Source of the DNA: Curtobacterium sp. MCJR17_055
GTDB lineage: Bacteria; Actinomycetota; Actinomycetes; Actinomycetales; Microbacteriaceae
Direction of reading: 5' to 3'
Length of the DNA: 64,000 nt
Assembly: GCF_003224335.1 (NCBI RefSeq)
Contig: NZ_QKLF01000005.1
Coordinates: 342,175-406,174 of the forward strand
The position numbers were made by a program, and so were the translations under genes. Below the pieces are notes generated by a model. It did not search any database. It saw only the letters and a program-made list of their open reading frames with translations, and had not been told where the DNA came from. Below, one piece after another: positions 50,007-61,900 of this stretch (position 1 is its first letter; every line of letters begins with the position of its first letter).

Positions 50007-51459
50007 CACGCGTAAGCCGGTATCGGCGATGCAGGAGCAGGCCACCGCAGCTTGGGTCGGTCATCTCAATCAGGTCCGCCTCGATGCCTTGCTCGAACGA
50101 CTCACCAAGCAGGACGTCAATCTTTCGGACGCGCTCACGCACATCGACGAGGCGTTGCAGAAGATCGATCTCGAGGTCGTCGCGACGAACCGCGGCGGTA
50201 CGAAGGGCATGCACGGTTTCATCGCCGAAGTCGCTGAGGTCGGCGTCGGCAACGCTCGAGCTCGAGTGGTCGGCGCGGAGGCCGTGTACGAGTGGGTCAA
50301 CGACAACGGACCGGTGGACCTGCTGCGCGGAGGTCAGGCGATCCAGCAGAAGTTCGTCGCCGCTGGTGGCCGTCTCGGTCTCGGAGCGATCGCCGAGCAC
50401 CTTGAGCGGTACCCGTCTTTCGTCGCGGATGGGGGGCGGTACCAGATCCCGGCTGACCACTACGAGGTCATCCGCACACTGCACGCCATGCCCCGAGAAG
50501 AGGCAGGCAAGCTCGTGTCCGGCGCAGCAGACGGCCCGTCCTTCCGGGACTGGAAGCGCGTTCACGCGTTCTTCGCGACGAACGAGCTCGACATCGACGC
50601 ACTCGAAGCCTCGACGCTTGACTACAAGGACGTGCAGCGAGGCGTCTACGGTGCCTCGTTGGAGGCCGAAGAGGACTCGCTCCGCCGGACCGATCGCAAG
50701 CTCCGAGATCGGGCGCGAGCGGAGAGCGGCCCGTCGCTCCGCGAGGGGGCGCAAGCCACGCTCGTGGCTGCAGCGATCGAGGGCGGCAGCACGTTCGCGT
50801 TCGCGGTCATCGCCAAGCGACGACAAGGTACGAAACTCGCGGACTTCACCGCCGAGGATTGGAAAGAGATCGGCGACCGCAGCGGTATCGCCTTCGCGAA
50901 GGGTGGCGTCCGCGGCGCGGGGGTCTATGCGATCACCAACATGATCCCGACGTCCGACGCGGTCGCGAGTTTGATCGTCACCGCTGCCATCAGCGTCGCC
51001 GAGCAGGCACACAAGTTGCGCAGTGGCGAGATCACGGAGGCACAGTTCCTCGAGAACGCCGAGTACGTCTGTCTCGAGAGTGCCGTCGGCGCTCTGTCGG
51101 CCTTGGTCGGGCAGGTACTCATCCCGGTGCCGTTGCTGGGCGCGGTGATCGGCACCACGATCGGATCGGTCATGTACCGAGCCGCAGCGTCATCGCTCGA
51201 CCGACGTGAGGCCGAGTTGATCGCCGCCTTCCGCGACGAGCAGATCCAGCTCGATGCGCACCTCGCAGCCGAACACCAGCAGCTCCTCGAACACATCGGT
51301 GTCAGTACCGCTCGGTACATCGAGGTGCTCGACCTCGCTTTCTCTCCCGACCTCGGGGTTGCGCTCCAGGGCTCGATCGCGCTCGCTGCTCACGTCGGTG
51401 TCGCTGCCGACCAGATACTCGACACTGAAGACAAGACGCTCTCGTACTTCGTCGACTGA
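49999..51459 (+). CDS. Predicted membrane-associated protein, partner of preceding gene
   Basis: A 486-residue protein with no family I recognise. The first 300 residues are soluble and mostly helical. Two hydrophobic regions follow: about 300-333 (GAGVYAITNMIPTSDAVASLIVTAAISV) and about 357-395, a glycine-zipper-like stretch ending VPLLGAVIGTTIGSVMY. The last 90 residues are helical and acidic, ending YFVD. The ATG lies inside the end of the preceding gene, eight bases overlapping, so the two products are made together and probably interact in the membrane. Placement between McrBC and helicase genes suggests an abortive-infection-type role, but that is inference. Confidence 0.65.
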   Translation: MSDTRKPVSAMQEQATAAWVGHLNQVRLDALLERLTKQDVNLSDALTHIDEALQKIDLEVVATNRGGTKGMHGFIAEVAEVGVGNARARVVGAEAVYEWVNDNGPVDLLRGGQAIQQKFVAAGGRLGLGAIAEHLERYPSFVADGGRYQIPADHYEVIRTLHAMPREEAGKLVSGAADGPSFRDWKRVHAFFATNELDIDALEASTLDYKDVQRGVYGASLEAEEDSLRRTDRKLRDRARAESGPSLREGAQATLVAAAIEGGSTFAFAVIAKRRQGTKLADFTAEDWKEIGDRSGIAFAKGGVRGAGVYAITNMIPTSDAVASLIVTAAISVAEQAHKLRSGEITEAQFLENAEYVCLESAVGALSALVGQVLIPVPLLGAVIGTTIGSVMYRAAASSLDRREAELIAAFRDEQIQLDAHLAAEHQQLLEHIGVSTARYIEVLDLAFSPDLGVALQGSIALAAHVGVAADQILDTEDKTLSYFVD

Positions 51460-51479
51460 AGACGGACCGCAAGAGGAAC

Positions 51480-51505
51480 GCACCACTCGTCCCCCTAAGT
51501 GGTGC
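51480..51505. terminator. Hairpin after the membrane-protein pair
   Basis: GCACCACT (51480-51487) pairs with AGTGGTGC (51498-51505) around a ten-base loop, 20 bases after the stop. There is no T-run. It separates the pair from the NERD-helicase gene. Confidence 0.45.
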
Positions 51506-51606
51506 TCCCGCTGTTGGTCCCGCGCGCACGAGGATGAGTCAGCACCGCCCAATCCGGGGACCGCAGGCGGCGCCCGTCTCGACGCGTCCCCGAGGGGCAC
51601 ACGACG

Positions 51607-53688
51607 ATGACGATCGCAGGGGAATCGGCAGGCGTCGAAGCACGCCGTCAGCGCGGCAGAGCAAGCGAGCTCCGCCGCCAGGCTGACGAGGCCGAGCAGC
51701 GCGCCGGCCGCTTCGAGGTCGCCCACCGAACCGAGGCCGAGACAGCACGCACGCTCGCACCCCTCGCCGGCATCGGCTACCACCTCCTCGCCGACCGCCG
51801 CTGGCCCGGCAGTAGTACCGCGAACGTCGACATGGTCGTCGTCGGCAACTCCGGCGTCTGGATCGTCGACACGAAGGCCTGGCGCGAGGTCGCGATCGAC
51901 AACGACCGCATCAGGCGCGGCCAGGAGGACGTCACGGACGACGTTGCTCGCCTCGCCGACCTCGCGTGGGACACCGAGAAGGTTCTCGCCGACGTCGGCC
52001 TCGCTCCCGGTGAGGTGCATGCCGTCGTCGCCCTCGCAGGCAAGAAGGGCATCGAGGCGCGAGTGGCCTCGGTCGACATCGTCGGCACGCACGACCTCAT
52101 CGGACACATCACCCGCCCGAAGGCTCGGCTCTCCCCCAGGCGCGTCGACGAGGTCCTCGCCGCCGTCATCTCGCACTTCCCGGTGATGGACGGCGCGGCC
52201 GCAAGTACCCAGCAAGTGATCGTCCCGCAGACCGTCGTCCCTCGCGCACCCGAGCCGCAACCGGAGCCGGTCGATCAGGACGAGCTCGACCGTCAGCTCC
52301 TCGACGGCATCCTCGAGGCGCCGATCGAGGAGTGGATGGCCTCGCTCGACCCCGCACAGGCGAAGCTCGTCCGTCGCAGCTTCAACGGCCCGGCCCGTAT
52401 CCGCGGGGCAGCCGGCACGGGCAAGACCGTGGTCGGACTGCACCGGGCTGCCTACCTGGCCCGTTCGACGGGTGGCCGCATCCTCTTCACCACCTACATC
52501 CGCACGCTGCCGGCAGTGCTCGAGTCGCTCCTCGAGCGCTTGGCGCCGGAGATGGTCGGCCGCGTCGACTTCGTCAACGTGCACGCATTCGCCACCCGCC
52601 TCCTCAAGGAACGCGGGATCGCGTTCCGCACGCCCGGACGGGAGGCCCAACTCACGTTCGCCGATGCATGGAACGCAATCAGCGCCTCCAGCCCGTTGAA
52701 GGCGACGCGCTTCACGCGTCGCTACTGGGAGGAGGAGATCAGCCACGTCATCAAGGGACGCGGGCTGACCCACTTCGATGAGTACGCGGACCTCGCCCGC
52801 GTCGGGCGGAAGCACCGGTTGACCGTTGACGACCGGCAGGCCGTGTGGGACCTGTACGAGGCGTACTCAGCCGGTCTCCGCGAGCGCGGCGGCTGCGACT
52901 GGGAAGACGTGATCCTGCTCGCCCGTGACGCACTGCGGGAGGTCCCGCTCGACCGGTACGACGCGGTGATCGTCGACGAAGCGCAGGACCTGTCCTGCGC
53001 GATGGTCTCGCTCCTCCACTCGCTCGTCGGCGACCGCTCCGACGGGCTCACCCTCATCGGCGATGGGCAGCAGACCATCTACCCGGGCGGCTACACACTC
53101 GGAGAGGTCGGCATCAGCCTCGCCGGACGCGGTGTCGTGCTCGACGTGAACCACCGCAACACGGCGGAGATCCTCGAGTTCGCCAAGCAGATGGTGGCCG
53201 ACGACCAGTTCGTCGACATCGAGGGCGTCGACGGCGCTGGCGACTCGGTCTCCGCTGTGACGCGCTCCGGACCGCAGCCGGGCATCAACCACTTCCGCAG
53301 CCGGACCGAACACGACGACGCGTTGCTCGCCCGGGTGGAAGAAGTCTCTCGTCTCGTGGGCACGGGACGCGGTGACGTCGGCATCCTGACGGCGACCAAC
53401 CCGCAGGCCGACAAGGTGATTGCGCTGCTCGCCGACGCCGGGGTGCCGACCGTCTCGCTGAAGAACTACGCCGGCAAGAGTTCCGACATGATCCGTGTCG
53501 GCACGATCAAGCGGGCGAAGGGCCTCGAGTTCAAGCAGGTGCTCCTGCCGCACGTGCCGGCCAAGCTGCTCGCAGACCCGCCGCTCACGGAGTCCGAGTC
53601 GGCGAAGGAACGGCGTGAGCTCGACCGCCGGGAGCTGTACGTCGGGATGACGCGGGCGCGGGACGGGCTCTGGGTCGGGGTGCGGTGA
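51607..53688 (+). CDS. NERD-domain UvrD-like helicase
   Basis: This 693-residue protein joins a nuclease-related domain (NERD, about 40-135) to an SF1 helicase. The NERD part has NVDMVVVGNSGVWIVDTKAW, with Asp and D-x-K of a PD-(D/E)XK site. The helicase has IRGAAGTGKTVVGLHRAAYLA near 266, VIVDEAQDLSCAM near 453, LDVNHRNTAEILEFAKQM near 513, IKRAKGLEFKQVLLPH near 638 and LYVGMTRARDGLWV at the end. It may cut and unwind foreign DNA. It is 147 bases downstream of the membrane-protein pair, with GAGGGG before the ATG, and is followed 27 bases later by an unknown gene in the same direction. Confidence 0.87.
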   Translation: MTIAGESAGVEARRQRGRASELRRQADEAEQRAGRFEVAHRTEAETARTLAPLAGIGYHLLADRRWPGSSTANVDMVVVGNSGVWIVDTKAWREVAIDNDRIRRGQEDVTDDVARLADLAWDTEKVLADVGLAPGEVHAVVALAGKKGIEARVASVDIVGTHDLIGHITRPKARLSPRRVDEVLAAVISHFPVMDGAAASTQQVIVPQTVVPRAPEPQPEPVDQDELDRQLLDGILEAPIEEWMASLDPAQAKLVRRSFNGPARIRGAAGTGKTVVGLHRAAYLARSTGGRILFTTYIRTLPAVLESLLERLAPEMVGRVDFVNVHAFATRLLKERGIAFRTPGREAQLTFADAWNAISASSPLKATRFTRRYWEEEISHVIKGRGLTHFDEYADLARVGRKHRLTVDDRQAVWDLYEAYSAGLRERGGCDWEDVILLARDALREVPLDRYDAVIVDEAQDLSCAMVSLLHSLVGDRSDGLTLIGDGQQTIYPGGYTLGEVGISLAGRGVVLDVNHRNTAEILEFAKQMVADDQFVDIEGVDGAGDSVSAVTRSGPQPGINHFRSRTEHDDALLARVEEVSRLVGTGRGDVGILTATNPQADKVIALLADAGVPTVSLKNYAGKSSDMIRVGTIKRAKGLEFKQVLLPHVPAKLLADPPLTESESAKERRELDRRELYVGMTRARDGLWVGVR

Positions 53689-53715
53689 GGTGGGTTGACC
53701 GGGAAGGTCTTGAAG

Positions 53716-55767
53716 ATGAATGAGACGCGTGGACTGATGACTTCCTCGGACCGTTCGGCGGTTCTCGAGGCACAGCGCGCCGCCCAGCAGCAGTCGGTCG
53801 GCTACCGAGCTGTGCTCCGATTGCCTGTAGGTACCGACGCAGTGCAGCTGGCGGAGCAGGAGGTGCGCGCTTGGCTTCTGACCAAGACCCGTCCCCGCCG
53901 ATCAGCAACGCTCGACACTGCTGGTTGGGAAGGGTCGGGTGACTTCGTACTCGGGCCGCAGGCCGTTCTCTCAGTGACCGACCGCTCTGACGAGCGCGGA
54001 CAAGTACGCCGGCAGTTGATCCGGCTCGTCGAGCGCAATAACGGCTCGTGGATCGTCTCCGTCTATGCGCTGACAAGCGGGACCGGCCGGAGCTCCACAT
54101 CAGCGCTCGTGATCGAGACCGGTCGGGTGAGCGAGAAAGCCGAGGACTCGGTTCTGACGGTCGCCCCACCGCGGATCGTCGGGCAGATCCTCGACCGCGT
54201 CGAAGTGCGTGACGGCTCGGCTCGGCTGACCAACACGCCGCAGGTCGTCCGGCAGGATGAAGTCGGGGATCTCATCGACGTCCTGACCGACGAAGCCCGC
54301 TCGACATCGGTGATCGTCGCTTCATCGCTCGGGGCTGACACAGACAGTGCCTGGGCGAAGACCGTCGAGAGCCTCACGCAGTACAGCGTCGGCGTCGCGT
54401 CCGTCTACGTGATGACGCACGACGCCGTCGCCGAGTTCAATTCGCTGATGCCGGCATCCCATGCTGTGCAGCCTGGGCGCATCAGGACCTTCGCGCCTTC
54501 CGTCGACCTGGAAGCGGCCTTCGATTCGGTGCGACACAGGGTCTTGGGGCCCTCGACCTTCGCGCGGGCAATACGGCGAGGCAAGGCAGACGTTGCACTC
54601 CGAGCGACGCACGCGTCCGGCATACGGCGACGGCTCCTCGAACTCGAGCTGCCGAAGGACGTCCGGCGCACGATGCGCCTGTTGCTCGAAGAAGAAGCCC
54701 GACGAGCGCGAGGCACCCTGATCGACGAAGTCGTCTCGGAGGAACTGGGCGCCCGCGGGGTCGTTCCGACGGCCGCTGAAGGTCGGCGCTCAGACGCCCG
54801 CGACGACAGCGACGGGGAGCACGGCGAGGCAGCGCCCGCCCTCTCCGAACCCGTACCAGCGCGAACGGGCGCTCTGCGCGTCCCGATGGACTGGGCACCG
54901 GACGAACGCCCTGCCGTTTCATCCACACTCCTGCACCGTGCCGGTGCATTTGTCCTTCGCTGGCTCAAGGTCACGGACCCGCGTGAGGAGCACTTCGACG
55001 AGCTCGACAAGCTCATCGGGGCAGCGGCGCTCGAGAAGGACACGTACGAACGTCTTTTCGCTGAGGCTGGCGACCGCGAGTCGGATCTCAGCGACAGGAT
55101 CAAAGACCTCAACTCCCGTATCGCAGACCTCGAGGTAGAGGCAGCGATCGAGGCAGATGAGGCCCGGAAGGCAGCGCGTGAACGGGACTGGCTCCGGCGG
55201 AGCCTCGATGCAGATCAACGTGCCCGCTTCGCACCTGTCGGGGACGAGTCGCTGTGGGAGGCTCCCGTTGACGTCCGCGAGCTGGTTGCAAGACTCACTG
55301 CGGGAACCGACGCTCATCACGCTCGTGATCGAGTCGTCTTCACCGGTGACGAGGACATCGCTGCCGAAGTCGACGACCGTGACGGAACGGGGCGGTATGC
55401 AGCTGCCCTCTGGTCGTACGTGCGCGTGCTGTACGACTACGTCGACGCGAAGAAGAACGGCTATGCCGGCAATGTTCACATGTACCTCAACGACGACGCC
55501 CAGGCGGGCACCAAGTGTTCGCCGGATCGCCATGCCGCAACGGAGAGCATGACGGTGATCAACAACAAGAAGATGCACGCCGAGCGCGTGCGGCCGGTCC
55601 CGTTGTCCGTGGACGCGTCCGGCGCGGTACCGATGCTGGCGCACTTCAAGCCGACCCATCGCGATCGATTCGCGCCGCGGATGCACTACTTCGACGATTC
55701 GGATCGCTCGGGCATGATCTACATCGGGTACATCGGTCGCCACCTCACGACGCCGAACGCGCATTGA
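53716..55767 (+). CDS. Coiled-coil protein of unknown function between two helicases
   Basis: A 683-residue protein that I do not recognise. The N-terminal 220 residues look like a mixed alpha/beta domain (LRLPVGTDAVQLAEQEVRAWL, SGDFVLGPQAVLSVTDR). Residues 451-505 form a coiled coil (DLSDRIKDLNSRIADLEVEAA). The C-terminal 110 residues make a compact domain with conserved-looking LWSYVRVLYDYVDAK, NVHMYLNDDAQ and a tail GMIYIGYIGRHLTTP. The ATG at 53716 has GGGAAGG upstream; a TTG at 53695 would add seven residues. It lies in line with the NERD helicase and the HEPN-DUF4011 protein and could be a sensor subunit of either. Confidence 0.65.
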   Translation: MNETRGLMTSSDRSAVLEAQRAAQQQSVGYRAVLRLPVGTDAVQLAEQEVRAWLLTKTRPRRSATLDTAGWEGSGDFVLGPQAVLSVTDRSDERGQVRRQLIRLVERNNGSWIVSVYALTSGTGRSSTSALVIETGRVSEKAEDSVLTVAPPRIVGQILDRVEVRDGSARLTNTPQVVRQDEVGDLIDVLTDEARSTSVIVASSLGADTDSAWAKTVESLTQYSVGVASVYVMTHDAVAEFNSLMPASHAVQPGRIRTFAPSVDLEAAFDSVRHRVLGPSTFARAIRRGKADVALRATHASGIRRRLLELELPKDVRRTMRLLLEEEARRARGTLIDEVVSEELGARGVVPTAAEGRRSDARDDSDGEHGEAAPALSEPVPARTGALRVPMDWAPDERPAVSSTLLHRAGAFVLRWLKVTDPREEHFDELDKLIGAAALEKDTYERLFAEAGDRESDLSDRIKDLNSRIADLEVEAAIEADEARKAARERDWLRRSLDADQRARFAPVGDESLWEAPVDVRELVARLTAGTDAHHARDRVVFTGDEDIAAEVDDRDGTGRYAAALWSYVRVLYDYVDAKKNGYAGNVHMYLNDDAQAGTKCSPDRHAATESMTVINNKKMHAERVRPVPLSVDASGAVPMLAHFKPTHRDRFAPRMHYFDDSDRSGMIYIGYIGRHLTTPNAH

Positions 55768-55922
55768 GCGCTGAGGGCCCGAAGCGTTTGGGAGCAACCA
55801 CGGGTGCGTGGAACGCACCAGTGTCCACACCTGACGGTGGCTCATGCCACGATGTGGCAGTCGGACGACTGCGCGGCACAACCGCGACGGCGTCCACCAA
55901 CGAGAACTGGGGAGAACCGCTG

Positions 55923-58900
55923 GTGAACAACGCGGACCACGTCGCTGCTGGACTACGGACCCTCGCGGCGGGTCTCCGGCCGGTCGTCGCATCGACCCTG
56001 GAGCCGCGACTGCGTCCCGGCGTGTCCTGGACCGAGATCCTGGCGGTGAAGGACCGCGAGAAGGGCGGCGGCGAACGGCGCTACGACGAGGCCGACCTGC
56101 AGGTGTTGCTCCGGATCGTCACTGAGACGCTGCCCCGTCTAGGGCGTCCCTTCGACGCGCTCCTCGACCGGAACGGGAGTCGCCTCGCTGGAGAACTCCG
56201 TGAAGTCCGGAACCGTTGGGCCCACAACGTCGAGTTCGACGACGCAGACACCTACCGAGCACTCGACAGCGTCTACCGCCTCCTCGATCTCCTCAGCGCC
56301 GTCGAAGAGGCTGACCAGGCCGCGTCACTTCGGCGCGACTTTCAAGTGACAATGGTGGGGTCGGCCGCTGGGCGGCCGCAGGTCGTCGACAGCGCCCGAT
56401 CGGTGACGCCGACCGACGAGCGGACGGACTCCCCCGGTCGCTCGCCGAGTTCGACGGAGATCACGCTCGTCGGGGCCAGCATCGTCAGCTACGCGATGGC
56501 CCACAACCGTGTCCGTGTGCTGCCCGGAGTCACGATCCAGCACCGGGGCCCGGCGGTCAGGAACGCCCGACTCACGGTGAGCATCGAGTCGGCGGGGTCT
56601 GAACTCGGCGAGCCGCGGGAATACTTCTTCGATCTCGAGCCGTCGAGCGAGGCCGTGTCGAAGACCGATCTCGGCTTGACACTCGACCCGACGCAGATGA
56701 TGCGGGTCGAAGACTCGCGACCAGGGCTCGTGCGAGCCGTGCTCCGTGATGGTGACGACGTCCTCGCTGAAGCGGCCGCTGACGTGCACGTCCTCGCCGC
56801 GAGCCAGTGGCTCCTCGTCCCGAGCCAGGTCGAGCTCTCCCTCGAAATGCTCGCCGCGCACGTGCAACCGAACCATCCGGCACTCGCGCCGGTCATGGAC
56901 GATGCCTCGAACCGCCTCAGGTCCATGACCGGCGACGGGTCCTTTGTCGGGTACCAACAGGACGAGGAACGCGTCGACCGGACGGTCCAGGCCATGGTCG
57001 CGGCGATCCGCGCGCGCCACGTCCGCTACAGCGTTCCGCCTGCGAGCTGGTCGGACGTCGGTCAGAAAGTCCGAACGCCGGCCGAAGTCCTCGACGACCG
57101 CTTCGGCACGTGCCTCGACACCGCGACGACGCTCGCCGCTGCCCTGGAGCGTGTCGGCGTGCGCTCGATGATCGTCGTCGTACCGGGGCATGCCTTCCTC
57201 GCCTACTGGCGCGTGGAGCAGCAGCTCCCGAACGTGGTGATGGACGACCACACGGTGTTGCGGAACCTGCTGGCCGAGGGACAGATCTCAGTCCTGGAGA
57301 CCACCATGCTGACCGACGAGGATCAGGACGCGTCCTTCGAGGACATCCGTCGGGCCTCCGTGGACAAGATCCGTGCGTACGGGCTGAGCGAGCTGTTCGG
57401 GTACGTCGACCTGTACCTCGCCCGCTCGGTCGCGCGGATCCTGCCGCTCCCTGCGCGCGTCACCCGGCAGGACGGCCACGTGACGGTCGTCGAGTACCAG
57501 GTCGAACGGACGGACCCGGCCGCGTACGTACCGCCCGTCTTCGACGGCTCCGCAGCACGGGCGGACGACGAAACGCCTCCTCGGGTCCGGCAGTGGAAGA
57601 ACAACCTGCTCGACCTCAGCCTGCGGAACCGGCTCATCAACTTCACGAAGACGGCGCAGTTCCCGTTGTTCGTCGCATCCGACGGACTCGCGGAGTTCGA
57701 GGACGTCCTCAGCGCCGGAGAGTCGATCGAACTCCTGCCGTCCGACGCACTGCCCGCGGTCGTCCGCGAACGCGGCGTGCAGTGGGCATCGCAGCTCCCC
57801 GACGCGGACCGGACCACCCTGTTCCGGACCAAGCGGCAGTTGTTCGCGGACGCCGCGACGGTGAACTACACGCGGAAGTTACAAGCCCTCGCGTACAAGG
57901 CGAAGACCGTTGTGGAGGAGACCGGGTCGAACAACCTGTACATCGCGCTCGGATCGCTCGTGTGGAGCATCAAGGGCAAGGAGGTCCGGTCGCCGCTCAT
58001 CCTCGTCCCGGTCACCCTGAAGACGCGCGCCAGAGGTGGGACTTACCGGATCACCCTCGACGACGCCGGGGCGTCGACACCGAACTACAGCCTGCTCGAG
58101 AAGCTCCATGCCGAATACGGCCTGCGCATCCCCGAGCTCGCGGAACCGGCGCAGGACGCATCCGGCATCGACGTCAACGCCGTCTTCGCCGCCACCCGTC
58201 GGGCGATCATGGGTGCCGGCGTGTCCGCGACGATCGAGCCCACCGTCGACCTCGCGGTACTGCAATTCGCGAAGTTCCGCCTCTGGAAGGACCTCGACGA
58301 GAACTGGCGCGAGCTTTCCGAGAACCCACTGGTGAAGCACCTCATCGACCAGCCGACCGAGCCGTTCGTCGGCGCTCCGGTCGATCTCGACGTCACTGCC
58401 CCGGACAGCGCGCTCGACGAGCTGCTCGGAGAGCTGCCGGTGTCCGCCGACTCGTCACAGCTACAGGCCGTCGCCGCCGCCAGCGAGGGCCACACGTTCG
58501 TCCTCGAAGGACCTCCCGGCACGGGCAAGTCCCAGACGATCACCAACCTGTTGGCTAAGGCAATCGCGGACGGCCGCCGAGTGCTGTTCGTCGCTGAGAA
58601 ACGCGCGGCCCTCGATGTCGTGCAGCGACGACTCGCACAGGTCGGGCTCGGGCCCTTCACCCTCGATCTGCACGACAAAGGCAGCAAGCCGGTCGAGGTC
58701 CGGGCACGGCTACGGGAAGCCCTGGCACAGCGCCCACTCGTCGACACCGAAGCCCTCCGCCGGGCCTCGGACAACGCCGCGGTCTCGCGCGGACGGCTGG
58801 CACGGTACGCCGTGCAGCTCCACGCCGAGAACGCCGCTGGCCGCTCGTTCTACTCAGCTCGGAACGCAGAGCTCGCAACCGGCGACACTACGTTCGAGCT

Positions 58901-61900
58901 CGAGGTCCCGCTCCCGATGGCCGGGACAGTGACGTCCGCACAGCTCCATGAGATCCGGACCGTCCTGCGCGAACTCCCGGACCTCGCGCTCCGGGCGAAG
59001 CCTCGTCCGGACCACAGCTGGGCGTTCGTGGACCCGTCGGATGAGGCAGCAGACGCCGCCGACCTCGCGCGGCGGGTGACGCGCTTCGATGCGGCCCTCG
59101 CGGGCCTCCCCTCCGACGACGTCGTCCTGGAGGCCGTGCTCACGGCGCCGACGACAGCGGACGCCCGGCTCCTGGTCGCCGTCTTGGAGGCTCCGCCTGT
59201 GGACGCCCCGGTGCTCGAAGAGGCGCGGACCGAGCGGTGGCGAAGCGCCGTGGACTCGCTCGGCGCTGAGACGGCCGGCTTCGCTGACCGCTTCACCGAC
59301 GTCCTCTCCGTCCTGCGGCCCGACGTGCTCCGTATGGACCTCCCCCGGATCGCGCATGACGCAGCGACAGCTCAGGAATCGGGGATGTTCGGCCGGAAGA
59401 AGCGCGTCGCTGCCGTCGCTCAGGAGTTCGGATCCGTCCTGCAGGCGGACGTCGAACTCGATCACGCGCGCCTAGTACCGCTGACCCGCCGTGCAGCTGA
59501 GATGCAGGAGCACGCCCGATCGCTGGGCAGTCGCGTGCGGTCCGTTCCGGGCATCGACGTCGACGCCGCCTGGAGTCCGCTCGAGCACCACGACCGTGTT
59601 TCCGTCGCTCGGCAGGTCGACGATCTCACGCAGCTCGTCCGTTCGACGGACACCGCGAGCGCCTCTGACGAGGATCGACGGTTCCGCGCAGCACTCAAGC
59701 GCTGCGCGACGCGCGTAGGGCCAGTCGACGGCACAGTTCTCGCAGCCGTCCAAGAGTACGCCGGAGCCCTCAGTGATCTCCTCGACATGCCCCACGCGAC
59801 TCCCGAGTCGTGGCGACGCTGGCTGCGGGACATCCCGCTGCTCGAGCGCTGGTCCGCGACGGCAGCCGGTCGCGACGGCGCGCGGATGACCGGTGTCACG
59901 CCGCTCGCGTGGTTGCAGTGGCGGCATGCTCTCCAGGTGCTCCGAGTGGCAGGCATGACCGCCGCGTACGACGCACTGCTCATCGGGGCGGTGCCTGCCG
60001 AAGAGGCGATCGAGGCCTTCGAGCGCGGTCTCGCTGCGGCGATGCGCCGCGAGCGGGCGCAGTCCACGGGTCTCGAGTCCTTCGATGCCCCAGGACACGT
60101 CCGACACATCGATCGCTACACGGCGGCGGCGCTCGAGGTGCGTGACCACCTGCCGCGGCAGATCCCACACCAGGTCGTCTCACGGCGGTCGTTCACGGCG
60201 ACGAACGCAACCGGTCCCGCTGGCCGGCTGGTAGCCGAGATCGGCAAGCAGCGCAGCCGAATGAAGCTCCGCGAGATGATGTCGACCTACGGCGAGGTCA
60301 TCACCGAACTGACGCCGTGTGTCCTGGTCAGCCCGGATTCGGTCGCGCGGTTCTTCGAGGCGAAGAGCGGGCTGTTCGACCTCGTGGTGTTCGACGAGGC
60401 GTCGCAGGTGCGCGTCGCCGACGCCATCGGCGCCATGGGCCGCGCTCGGGCGGTGGTGGTCGTCGGGGACTCGAAGCAGATGCCGCCGACGTCGTTCGCC
60501 GAAGCCGCCCTCGGCGACGACGAGGACGACGAAAGCCCGTTGGAGTCGGTCGCGGTGGACGAGGAGTCGATCCTCGCCGAGTGCGTGCAGGCACGCGTGG
60601 ATCGGTACCAGCTGACCTGGCACTACCGCAGTCAGGACGAGTCGCTGATCGCCTTCAGCAACCGGCACTACTACGAGGACCAATTGACGTCCTTCCCTGC
60701 ACCGGCGCTCGGCACCGCCGATGACGGTATCGACGGGCACGGCGTCTCACTTCGCCGTGTCGACGGCACGTTCATCCGTGCAGGGGCCGGGGCGACCACC
60801 AAGTCGCTCCGCACGAATCCGGTCGAAGCCGCAGCGATCGTCGCGGAGATTCAAGCGAGATTCGCACACTCACTCGAGTCGTTCCCCTCACTCGGCGTCG
60901 TCACGTTCAATGCGCAGCAACGCGCGCTGATCGAGGAATTGCTTCGGTCGTCTGGAGACGAACGGATCAGCGAAGCGTTGGACACTGCTGTCGACGGGCT
61001 CTTCGTCAAGAACCTCGAGAACGTCCAGGGCGACGAGCGCGACACGATCCTGTTCTCGACGGCGTTCAGCAAGAACGACAAGGGTGTCCTACCACTGAAT
61101 TTCGGGCCGCTCACGAACCCCGGCGGCGAGCGGCGGCTCAACGTCGCCATCACACGTGCCCGGCGTCAGGTCATCCTGTTCTCGAGCTTCGATCCGCAGG
61201 ACCTGCGCGCCGAGGAGACGAATTCGGTGGGCATCAAGCATCTGCGTTCCTACCTCGAACTGGCGCAGCGAGGGCCCAACGCAGTGCTCAGCGCGCCCTC
61301 GAGTAGCGCGCTCACCGATCTCCACAGGGAGGAGATCGCCAAGGCACTTCGAGCACGTGGGCTCGCTGTGACCACGGACGTCGGACTTTCCGACTTCAAG
61401 GTCGACATTGCCGTTGCCTCCGCCAACGCACCGCACGCACCGACCGTGGCCGTTCTCCTCGACACAGCGGCTTGGGCTGATCGTGCCACCGTGGCTGACC
61501 GCGACGCCCTCCCGACCGAAGTCCTTCAGGGCCTCATGCACTGGCCGAGCGTGCAGCGTGTGTGGCTTCCTGAGTGGCTGTCGTCGCAGGAGGCGGTCCT
61601 CGATCGCATCGCAGCCGCAGTAGAACACACCGCCCGACAAGCCGGAGATGCCGTCGTCGATGAGAAGGCGCCCGCCGAGACGGACACCGGTAGTGAGGCC
61701 GCGCTGGTCACCGGCGACACGCCGAGGCTTTCAACTTCTGGGGACGTTGACGATCGACGGCCTTCATCCCAACGGGTGGACGCCGCCGCAAGACCATCGA
61801 TGCCGCAACTCGCTGACGCTGTGCCAACTTCACGAAGGCTTCTGCGGCAATCGGCTAATGCCGGCCTGGAGAAGCCGAGCGGCAAGTCGCAAGGGCCCTC

